Source of the DNA: Dactylis glomerata
Taxonomy: Eukaryota; Streptophyta; Magnoliopsida; Poales; Poaceae
Assembly (NCBI GenBank): GCA_007115705.1
Contig: QXEO01001035.1
Span: 1 to 64,000 of the forward strand
Direction: 5' to 3'
Length of the DNA stretch: 64,000 nt
This document shows, piece by piece, positions 55,730 through 64,000 of the stretch. Position numbers and translations under genes: made by a program. The first letter of the stretch is position 1, and each line of letters starts with the position of its first letter. The notes under the pieces were generated by a model that saw nothing but the letters and a program-made list of their open reading frames with translations, did no database searches and was not told the origin of the DNA.

Positions 55730-56953
55730 ATGGAGAACTCTCCATTTGGTTTCCTATTAGGAAACACTTCTAATACTGCTGCACATGTGGAGGAACCACC
55801 ACCGCCACCACCTGCTGAAATTGATCCTTTTAAAATACCCATGAAAATTGTTGGGCGTATTATGGATAACTGCTATTCAGGAGATGGAACTGTCCATCCG
55901 GGTGATCACTTATTATTTATACATGAATTATGCGAGTTGTTCAGATGTGCAGGTATTTCACCAAGCCAGGTCAAGAAGAAATTATTCTCTTTATCATTGA
56001 AAGGCAGAGCTGAAGAGTGGTATCGACTACTCCAAGATGGTCCATCTATGGCATGGGAGGACATTGTACCTCTCTTTTATTCCAAGTTTTATCCTCCAAG
56101 TGAAATTCATAAAGACCGTAATCGGATATATAATTTTTGGCCTCATGATGGAGAAAGTATTGCCCAAGCGTGGGGGAGATTGAAGTTACTAATGCTCAAA
56201 TGCCCCATTCATGAGCTCCCCAATAATATTGTTATTGATAATTTTTATGCGCGGCTTACTCTTCCTAATAAGGATTATTTGGATGCTTCTTGCTTTGGAT
56301 CATTTACTCATATGAAAGAAGATGCTAAGTGGAAACTTCTTGACCGTATACAAGAGAATGCTGAAGGTTGGGAAAACGACAAAGGTAGGAAGTCAGGTAT
56401 AAACTATGATTATGAATGCATTAAATCTTTTATGGGAACCGATGACTTTTATAGTGTTAGCACTACTTATGGTCTTGATTCTCAAATACTTGCTAATTGT
56501 CTTAAGGCTTTTGCCTCTTATCTTGATGTTCCAAAGAAAGATTGGAACAAATATCATGCGCCTTATAAAGACTCTATTAGTCATATACCTGCTGCAGCTA
56601 CTGAAGTTTGTACTGTTGATAGCATTGTGCCTGAACCTTATTTTGAGAAGACACCTTTCCCTGCTAAGGTAAAAAAGTATTCTACTTTGGTAAGTGTGTC
56701 TAATAAAAGTACTAAGAAAGCTGCAGAACCTGATGAGCAAATTACTATTAAGTCTCCTGTAGCTATATTGAAGGATCTTGTTACTAAAGATGTAGGGGAT
56801 GAATATATTATTTTTTGTGAAGATGCTTCTAACATTCTCTCACATCCTAAAAAGCATAGGAAAACAAGTGTTCCTGTTATTTCTGTCAGGATTGGAGATC
56901 ATTGCTATTATGGTTTATGTGATATTGGTGCTATGCAAGTGCTATTCCTTTAG
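55730..56953 (+). pseudogene. Athila-like gag with start of protease, frame broken
   Basis: The frame begins at ATG 55730 and encodes a retrotransposon gag domain (about residues 30-200; GRAEEWYRLL near 105) and a linker. The aspartic protease starts near residue 390 and its active site reads CDIGA. A frame change near 56935, right after the active site, ends the frame at 56953. Confidence 0.8.
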
Positions 56954-57345
56954 AGCTTTACAAATAAATTATGCATGAGATTGGCGCTTGTGAACTTGAA
57001 GATATTGATGTGGTTGTTCAGCTTGCTAACAGAGAGACTGTTTGGCCTCTTGGTATTATTCGAGATGTGGAAGTTCTTTGCGGTAAGACTAAATACCCTA
57101 CTAATTTTCTAGTACTTGGTAAGGAGGCTAGTAAAACTTGTCCTATTATTTTTGGTAGACCATTTTTGAACACTTGTGATGCCATGATAGATTGTAAGAA
57201 GGAGAAATTTTTTACTAAGTTTAATGGAGAGTCTTATGATTTTAATTTTTCCAAGTTTGCTAAGACTTCTTATGAAAATGACACGCCTAATGAAATTTTT
57301 TGAGTTGAATAGCTTGCTTCTATTGCGCTTGCTCCTAATAATGCC
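56954..57345 (+). pseudogene. Athila-like protease C-terminal part with stop codons
   Basis: In the pol frame this region encodes the rest of the protease (VVVQLANRE, FLVLG, PIIFGRPFL). It contains a TAA near 56968, a TGA at 57301 and a TAG at 57310. The damage separates gag from pol. Confidence 0.75.
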
Positions 57346-60050
57346 TTGCAGCAATTCATGGAAGATCACGAAAGTGATGTTTTCAGTAAGGAAAGAGAAG
57401 AGATTGACGATATCCTTCTTCGTCAACCACCTTTAATCAAGCACAATCTACCTGTGGAGGATCTCGGTACCACTTTGCCGCCTAAAGAAGATCCTGTTTT
57501 CGAATTAAAGCCTTTGCCTGATAATCTTAAATATGCTTATATAGATGATAAGAAAATATATCCTGTTATTATTAGCTCTAAACTTTCAGGAAAGGAAGAA
57601 GAAAGATTATTGGAGATATTGAGGAAACACCGAGGAGCTATGGGATATACTCTTGATGATTTAAAAGGGATTTCTCCCACTTTATGTCAGCATGCCATTA
57701 ATATGGAGAAAGACGCAAAGCCAGTCGTGGAGCATCAACGCCACCTAATTCCCAAGATGAAGGATGTGGTAAGAAATGAGGTATTAAAACTCCTTAATTA
57801 TGGTATTATTTATCCTATTGCTGATAGTAGATGGGTTAGTCATGTTCATTGTGTTCCTAAGAAAGGAGGTATGACTGTTGTGCCTAATGAGAATAACGAG
57901 CTTATTCCTCAAAGGGTAGTAGTTGGTTATAGGATGTGCATTGATTATAGGAAGGTAAACAAAGTTACTAAGAAAGATCATTACCCTTTACCGTTTATAG
58001 ATCAAATGTTAGAAAGGTTGTCTAAGAAGACTCATTTTTGTTTCCTTGATGGTTATTCTGGTTTTTCTCAAATTGCTGTTAAGAAGGAAGATCAAGAGAA
58101 AACCACTTTTACTTGTCCTTATGGAACGTATGCTTATAGACGTATGCCGTTTGGTTTATGCAATGCTCCTGCTACTTTTCAAAGATGCATGTCTGCTATT
58201 TTTCATGGCTTTTGTGAAGAAATTGTGGAGGTCTTCATGGACGATTTCTCCGTCTATGGAACTTCTTTTGATAATTGTTTGCACAACCTTGATAAAGTTT
58301 TGCAGAGGTGCGAAGAAACTAACCTTGTTCTTAATTGGGAGAAATGCCACTTTATGGTGAATGAAGGAATTGTCCTTGGACATAAAATTTCTAAAAGAGG
58401 TATTGAAGTTGACAGAGCAAAAGTGGAGGCAATTGAGAAAATGCCCTGTCCCAGAGATGTTAAAGGTATTCGTAGTATTCTTGGTCATGCTGGTTTCTAT
58501 AGGAGGTTTATTAAAGATTTCTCTAAGATTTTAAAGCCTCTTACTAATCTTCTTCAAAAAGATGTACCATTTGTCTTTGATGATGATTGTAAGGAAGCTT
58601 TTGAAACTCTTAAGAAGGCTTTAACTACTGCTCCTATTGTTCAACCACCTGATTGGAATTTACCTTTTGAAATTATGTGTGATGCTAGTGATTTTGCTGT
58701 TGGTGCTGTTCTTGGACAGCGAGTAGATAATAAGTTGAATGTTATTCATTATGCTAGTAAGACTCTTGATGTTGCTCAGAAGAATTATGCTACTACTGAG
58801 AAAGCGTTTCTTGCTGTTGTTTTCGCATGTGATAAGTTTAGATCTTACATTGTTGATTCTAAAGTTACTATTCATACTAATCACGCTGCTATTAGATATC
58901 TTATGACTAAGAAGGATGCTAAGCCTAGGCTTATTAGATGGGTGTTGCTTTTACAAGAATTTGATTTGCATATTGTAGATAGGAAAGGTGCTGAAAATCC
59001 CTTGGCTGACAACTTGTCTAGATTGGAAAACATTTCTTTTGATCCTATTCCTGTTAATGATAGTTTTCCAAATGAACAGTTGGCTGCAATAAATGTAACT
59101 TCGCAAGACCTTCCTTGGTATGCTGATTATGCTAACTTTATTGTTTCCAAGTACTTGCCTCCAACCTTTACAGCTCAGCAAAGAAGAAAATTCTTCTATG
59201 AATTGAGGCATTATTTTTGGGATGACCCACACTTATATAAAGAAGGAGTTGATGGTATTATGCAAAGATGCGTACCAGAATATGAGCAACAAGAGATATT
59301 AAGAAAATGCCATGGTAGTGCTTATGGAGGGCATCACGCTGGAGATAGAACCGCACAGAAGGTTCTACAATCAGGTTTTTATTGGCCAACCCTCTTTAAA
59401 GATGCCAGAAGGTATGTTTTATCTTGCGATGAATGTCAAAGAGTTGGTAATATTTCTAGACGCAATGAAATGCCTATGAGTTACACGCTTGTTATTGAAC
59501 CATTTGATTGTTGGGGATTTGACTTTATGGGTCCTTTTCCTCCTTCAAAAGGCTATACCCACATACTTGTTGCTGTTGATTATGTTACTAAATGGGTAGA
59601 AGCCATACCTACAAAGAGTGCCGATGGTGAGACCTCGTTAAAAATGCTTAAGGATGTTATTTTTCCTAGGTTTGGTGTGCCTAGATATCTTATGACTGAC
59701 GGAGGTTCTCATTTTATTCACGGTGGTTTTAGAAAAACTCTTGCTAAATATGATGTCAATCATAGAATTGCTTCTGCTTATCATCCCCAAACTAGTGGGC
59801 AGGTAGAGCTTTCAAATAGGGAGATCAAGTCTATCTTGCAGAAGACTGTCAATAGATCTAGGAAAAATTGGGCTAGTAAGTTAAATGATGCTTTATGGGC
59901 TTATAGAACTGCTTATAAGAACCCCATGGGTATGTCTCCTTATAAGATGGTTTACGGAAAAGCGTGTCACTTGCCTTTAAAATTAGAACACAAAGCTTTT
60001 TGGGCAGTGAGAGAGCTTAATAGAGATTTTAAACTAGCCGGTAAGAAAAG
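57346..60050 (+). pseudogene. Athila-like pol: reverse transcriptase, RNase H, integrase, cut by a sirevirus
   Basis: One uninterrupted frame of about 900 codons. Reverse transcriptase at about residues 140-360 (CIDYRKVN near 204, FMDDFSVYG near 295). RNase H at about 440-560 (CDASDFAVG, TTEKAFLAV). Integrase at about 620-880: HHCC zinc site (GHHAGDR, CDEC), catalytic Asp in FDFMGPF, Asp in MTDGGSHF and Glu in SGQVELSNRE, all present. The frame runs into a sirevirus LTR at 60051, so the last part of pol and the 3' LTR are displaced beyond the window or lost. Confidence 0.9.
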
Positions 60051-60760
60051 TGAACGGATCGTATGGGCACCTAGAGGGGGGGGTGAATAGGTGCTACTCA
60101 AATTTTAATTCTTTTTCAATTTAGGCTTGACACAAAGGTAAATTCTCTAGATATGCAACTATGGTGAATTTACCTATATGACAACAAATAAGCTCAGCAA
60201 GATACAAGTAGTAAAGGCAATAAAGGATAGAGGTAACCGAGAGTGGAGCATACGGAGACACGGATGAAATTCCCGTAGTTCCTTCCTTTTTAGGGGAAGT
60301 ACGTCTACGTTGGAGGGGTGTGGTTGCCACAAAGGCCTAACCAACGCCACAAAGGCTCACCCTATTCTCCGCTGCAAGCTTCCGCCACAAAGGCCTAGCT
60401 CACTTTCCACTAAGGGATTCCTCAAGGCGGAACCGGCCTTTACAAAACTTGGGGCACCACTCCACAACTGAATTGGAGGCTCCCAAGCACCACAAAGATC
60501 TCAATCAACAAGTATCAAGATTTCAATCACACAAACAAGGTCAAGGGACACAAGGGAACCCAAGACCAAAGGGCCCTCTAGCAAATGAGAGGGGAAATCA
60601 AATCGCTTCGGTGAGGATGTAGATCAAGGCCTTCTCCTTCGATTCTCCAAAGATCAAGAGCTTTGGTGGGTTGAGGGAGGAGATCTTGCGAATTTGGTGG
60701 CTCCAAAATGATGTTCTTCCTATCCAGCTCGAGCAGCTTGAGGTGGAAGAAGGGGAGGGG

Positions 60761-60768
60761 TATTTATA
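60761..60768 (-). promoter_or_regulatory. TATA box of the sirevirus LTR
   Basis: TATAAATA on the minus strand, 40 bases downstream of the nearest GGATTATCC-type site. Confidence 0.6.
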
Positions 60769-60807
60769 CCCCCTCCCAAAATGTAGCCGTTGCTGTCTTG
60801 GAGGGGC

Positions 60808-61070
60808 GGATAATCCGGCCAAAGTTGGGCCGGATTATCCGGCTGGCCGGAATATCCGGCCCCTGGCCGGATTATCCGCCCCCCTATACTAGGTGACGCC
60901 GCGTCTGGTCCTTAGCCGAATTTGGGGTCGTCTCCGGGGGGGCGGATTATCCGGCCCCTGGCCGGAATATCCGGCCCCCTATACTGGGTGACGCCGCGCT
61001 AGGTCCTTAGCCATTTTTCGGCCACTCCCCGAGGGGACGGATTATCCGGCCACCCCTGGCCGGAATATCC
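60808..61070 (-). promoter_or_regulatory. Array of eight GGATTATCC-type sites in the LTR
   Basis: Sites at 60808, 60832, 60849, 60869, 60944, 60964, 61039 and 61062 read GGATTATCC, GGATAATCC or GGAATATCC, mostly inside CCGGATTATCCGG-like near-palindromes with GGCC flanks. Part of the array (about 60849-60917 and 60944-61011) is a tandem repeat that includes GGTGACGCCGCG. The position upstream of the TATA box suggests a promoter element. Confidence 0.65.
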
Positions 61071-61180
61071 GGCCTGGCAATTCTTCATTTGATGATCTGC
61101 ACAATCTTAGCACACACTTAATCTCCCTAATGTTGTTATCTAACACACAAAATCTGAGGGAAACAAAGTTTGCACTTTCA

Positions 61181-61196
61181 ATCTCCCCCTTTTTGG
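61181..61196 (-). promoter_or_regulatory. Polypurine tract of the sirevirus
   Basis: AAAAAGGGGGAGAT on the minus strand adjoins the LTR start. A second similar tract (CCAAAGGGGGAGAA) lies at about 61640-61656; repeated polypurine tracts are a known sirevirus feature. Confidence 0.75.
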
Positions 61197-61812
61197 TGTT
61201 AGATGACAACAATAGGATTTGCAAGAAAGATTGAATATTTCAATCAACAAATATTTGAGCACGATAAAAGGCTCCCCCTAGATGTGTGCATCTTCACCAA
61301 TAAGTTTAGAGGAGACATACCTTTGCATAGATAACACAAACATTATGGAATTCCGAATATGATAATACGATATACCGGACAATAATTCCATAGCCCCATT
61401 TCACCAATAATCATGAGCTCATAAACAATAAGTGAACAATGCATAAAGATCCACATGGCACATTAAGAACATATAACATAGTCTCATACACCACACGGTA
61501 GCACGACACGAAGTTCAACCACACACAAAGTTCAACTTAAGACGAACGAAATAAGAAGAAACACAAGCGCCAAAGAATGATAAGCGCGCAAGCTTGTGTT
61601 TCCACCCATGCAAATCCCGAAACACTCCTAATAGAACTACTTCTCCCCCTTTGGCATCAAGACACCAAAAAGGGAGAAGAGCGATGCTACTCGTCCCGAG
61701 GAATCACTCCTCCCCACCATCGAAGTCGTCGGAGTCCACATCATCATAATCTCCGCCATCACCCTCGTCATCTCCAGCATCTTCATCCTCATCATCAAAG
61801 TCCTCCTCAGCC
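61197..61812 (-). mobile_element. Sirevirus 3' non-coding region
   Basis: AT-rich, with the extra polypurine tract and a TCATCATCATC-type stretch at about 61735-61800 that encodes an acidic tail of the upstream gene or is untranslated. No other feature. Confidence 0.5.
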
Positions 61813-62897
61813 TCAGGCAAACATAGTGAAGTTTGATGTACACTCATGTTCGCCGGTCATCCACTTCATAGATTTCTGAGCATTGGGCAAAATCACCAGA
61901 GTAGCATAGAACTGCTTGATAAGACCGGGATTGTAGTCGCACTGAATGTTGGCCAGCCCCATCAAACCCATCTTCTCAACCACAGAGAGTGCTTCATCAA
62001 AATAAGACTTGCTGTGAAGGTGATCAAAATCAATCGGATGCATCGGACGACAAGGGTTCTTGAATGGTTCATAAACATCACGGAAAATCCCCCACTGCTC
62101 CTCATTCCAGAAACCCCGGTCCTCAATCTCTTCATCTCTAGCTGTGGCATACCAATTGTTGCGCCTCACAAGAATGTACTCGGCCTCGGGCATGCTCTTG
62201 TAGTTAGGACGTGGCTCTTTGCCTTTGCGACGACGGGCTTGAGCTTTGGCAACCTTGGCAGCTTTCTCCTTCTCAGCCTTTCTAGCAGGCTCCCTCTGGC
62301 GCTGACGGATCACAACCTCATCAACTAAGACTCCGTGTTCATCCGGAATAAACCGACGCTTGCGCTTCGGCACACTCGAACCACCTGAAAAAGAGAGGTG
62401 CAAGGATAGCAAGGGGATAAGCGTATGCACACGAGTTACGGAAAAGATCAATGAATTATGTAGTATGAACAACAATCTTCACCAAAGTATCAAAGTGAAA
62501 GCAGCAAAATAAAAAATGCACTCCCAGGCCGGATTATCCGGCCAGGGGGCGGATAATCCGGTCACCCGGATATTCCGCCCAGGGGGCGGATAATCCGGCC
62601 CCCCGAGAAATTTTCTAACAGTTGCTGCAACTTTCAATTCGATAGATCGGGGAAGACAATCATACAACATAGTTCATAGGAGAGGAAAACAACACCTAGA
62701 AGACTAAATCACCAAGAACATGCTAGGGTAAACAAAACACATCCAAGAGAAAGAACTTTACCCGCATCCATTGCAAAAACGGCTTGGTGAAAGCCTTCTA
62801 GAGGGAGAGGAGAGCAACCTCCTAAGAAATCCGGCCAAGGGGGTGGCCGGAGCTCCGGCGGCGGCGGCTGGAAAGAGGCGGCGGCAGCAGGGAACAC
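61813..62897 (-). CDS. Sirevirus extra (env-position) gene, probably spliced
   Basis: The large exon (62385-61813) encodes a basic protein: SSVPKRKRRFIPDEHG, a long Lys/Arg/Glu helix with ARRRKGKEPR (likely nuclear targeting), then a folded-looking part (RGFWNEEQWGIFRDVYEPF, MGLMGLANIQCDYNPGLI) that resembles proteins annotated as putative plant transposon protein domain. A small upstream exon (62897-62763, starting MFPAAAAS or at the inner ATG 62775) ends at a GTAAAG donor. Joining it to the CAG acceptor at 62386 keeps the frame. It lies between pol and the 3' LTR, where sireviruses carry an env-like gene, but I see no signal peptide or membrane segment in the large exon. Splicing is inferred. 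Confidence 0.5.
62529..62600 (-). repeat. GGATTATCC-type cluster in the proposed intron
   Basis: Four sites at 62531, 62551, 62568 and 62588, in nearly the same order and context as the cluster at 62972-63042. One cluster is probably a duplicate of the other. Confidence 0.7.
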
Positions 62898-62944
62898 CTG
62901 GAAGGGGTGGGGGAGGAACTGCCCTAGGGCAGCCTGACCCGCCC

Positions 62945-62952
62945 CTTATATA
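62945..62952 (-). promoter_or_regulatory. Internal TATA box upstream of the extra gene
   Basis: TATATAAG on the minus strand, 48 bases upstream of the first ATG of the extra gene. The nearest GGATTATCC-type site is 20 bases further upstream. Confidence 0.5.
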
Positions 62953-62971
62953 CCCAGGTGCCACTATGGCC

Positions 62972-63042
62972 GGATTATCCGGCCAGGAGGGGGCGGATAA
63001 TCCGGCCCCCCCGGATATTCCGCCCAGGGGGGCGGATATTCC
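62972..63042 (-). promoter_or_regulatory. Cluster of four GGATTATCC-type sites upstream of the internal TATA box
   Basis: Sites at 62972, 62995, 63013 and 63034 with GGCC/CCGCCC flanks. It has the same arrangement relative to a TATA box as in the LTR. Confidence 0.6.
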
Positions 63043-63052
63043 GGCCTGGAAC

Positions 63053-63566
63053 CAGAAAACTGGCCAACTCGAAATTTTCAAAAACAGATGTTGTTTTGAT
63101 GAAAAATTTGAACTCGTGTGCATAGATAGATGTCTTGAGAGAGGATGGCTTAGGTGAGAGAGCAAACACGGAGTGGTTCTCGGCACTTAACATTGCAAGA
63201 GCAAATCGACTAAAAATCCAACGCAAGTGCCTTCCCATATCAAAAATAAGAAATAACATCGGGAGAGAACACCAAAACCTCAAATAAGATATGCAATGAA
63301 TCAACTCTTCGAAAAGAAGAGGTCGGTGGCCGAAGCCACCATGTTTGAGTGTTATGGCATTGGACCGCGAAGATGTATCTTGAGTCCATAACCACTACTC
63401 GTCATTGAAGCTCAAAAATCATAAAATGATATTAAGAGAATGATATGATTACTATCGGCATTATGGGGGGAGGGATAGCCCAATTAATTAGGACCGCACT
63501 CCCCCTATCTCCATGCCCACACCTAAACCAAACAAGCATTGAAATAAAGGTGTATTTGCAAGATGT
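63053..63566 (-). mobile_element. Sirevirus region between pol and the internal promoter
   Basis: A minus-strand frame (63304-62975) runs into the palindromes but shows no domain. Otherwise no feature. Confidence 0.4.
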
Positions 63567-64000
63567 TCAAGCCACACTCCTCAAATCGATGATATTTAGC
63601 TCATTCCTCAAATATCCAAATCTTGCTTCATCAAGAGGCTTCGTGAATATATCGGCAAGTTGATCCTTGGTGCAAACATAGGCAAGCTCAATATCCCCGC
63701 GGGCAACATGATCCCTAATGAAATGATTCCGGATCTCAATATGCTTGGTTCTTGAATGTTGCACCGGATTATAGGCGATCTTGATAGCACTTTCATTGTC
63801 ACATAAAAGAGGCACTTTGTCACAATTGACACCGTATTCCTTCAAAGTTTGCCTCATCCATAACAATTGAGTGCATCCACTTGCGGCGGCAATGTATTCG
63901 GCTTCGGCGGTGGAGAGAGATATACAATTTTGCTTCTTAGAAGACCAACACACCAAAGACCTACCAAGAAATTGGCAAGCTCCGGAGGTTGATTTCCTAT
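63567..64000 (-). CDS. Sirevirus Copia pol, RNase H C-terminal part (continues off window)
   Basis: Minus-strand coding sequence open to the window edge. It is a Ty1/copia RNase H: SKKQNCISLSTAEAEYIAA (catalytic Glu), LLCDNESAIKIA (catalytic Asp), then KHIEIRNHFIRDHV (conserved KHI and His) and the ADIFTKPL terminus. It ends at 63567. No damage is visible in this part, so the element may be young. Confidence 0.9.
   Translation of the reverse strand, partial: RKSTSGACQFLGRSLVCWSSKKQNCISLSTAEAEYIAAASGCTQLLWMRQTLKEYGVNCDKVPLLCDNESAIKIAYNPVQHSRTKHIEIRNHFIRDHVARGDIELAYVCTKDQLADIFTKPLDEARFGYLRNELNIIDLRSVA

Larger units (their letters stand above)
60051..61180 (-). mobile_element. Sirevirus-like Copia 3' LTR
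   Basis: On the minus strand it starts TGAAAGTGCAAAC at 61180, directly after a purine tract, and ends with CACCTATTCACCCCCC, CCTCTAGGTGC and GTTCA at 60051. TATA box at 60768-60761. The upstream half has eight GGATTATCC-type sites. It inserted into the Athila-like pol; the flanking AAAAG (60046-60050) would be one side of the target duplication. Confidence 0.8.

Overview
The window is nuclear DNA of a grass, most likely a Pooideae cereal relative (Triticeae, Poeae or Aveneae). The evidence is dense nested LTR retrotransposons of grass type (sirevirus Copia, Athila-type, Tat-type and chromovirus-like Gypsy), Stowaway-like MITEs, a Helitron and a PIF/Harbinger-like element around a few host gene pieces. 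No rRNA, tRNA, CRISPR or prokaryotic operon structure was seen. All family names come from motifs read by eye; no database search was run.

Layout. Positions 1-9481 and 19760-29278 are the two arms of a large inverted duplication around a 10.3 kb spacer. Each arm carries, from outside inward, a multi-exon gene with a CTLH-like domain, a UDP-glycosyltransferase (UGT) gene of the BX8/BX9-UGT76 type, a MITE, a LINE 3' fragment, a 2 kb sirevirus solo LTR and part of a Gypsy LTR. The left UGT (3170-4738, minus) has intact exons. The right UGT (24485-26050, plus) is broken by about five single-base deletions. The left arm may continue outside the window. The CTLH-like gene of the right arm continues past the arm to about 31.0 kb.

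The spacer (9.5-19.76 kb) holds a minus-strand Gypsy LTR with a gag-only remnant, a minus-strand Tat-like 3' LTR, a 67-bp tandem repeat, a 3.9 kb array of 23-bp units open in nearly all frames, and the 3' end plus LTR of an Athila-like element.

From 31.66 kb on the window is nested mobile DNA: a 3'-truncated Copia element (31.66-35.77), AT-rich unclassified repeat (35.8-37.5), a PIF/Harbinger-like element with a TTA duplication and a passenger ORF (37.88-39.63), a Helitron (40.50-42.53), Stowaway-like MITEs, a 5'-truncated LINE inserted in a MITE (44.23-46.21), low-feature DNA with a duplicated module (48.9-49.7), a Tat-like mosaic (51.27-53.18), an Athila-like element with damaged gag/protease and a long pol (53.18-60.05), and a sirevirus on the minus strand (60.05 to the window end).

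The best lead is regulatory. The sirevirus has arrays of near-palindromic GGATTATCC-type sites just upstream of a TATA box in its LTR, and again upstream of a second TATA box that precedes an internal, apparently spliced extra gene. The second lead is the UGT pair: both copies have Thr where plant UGTs carry the catalytic His.
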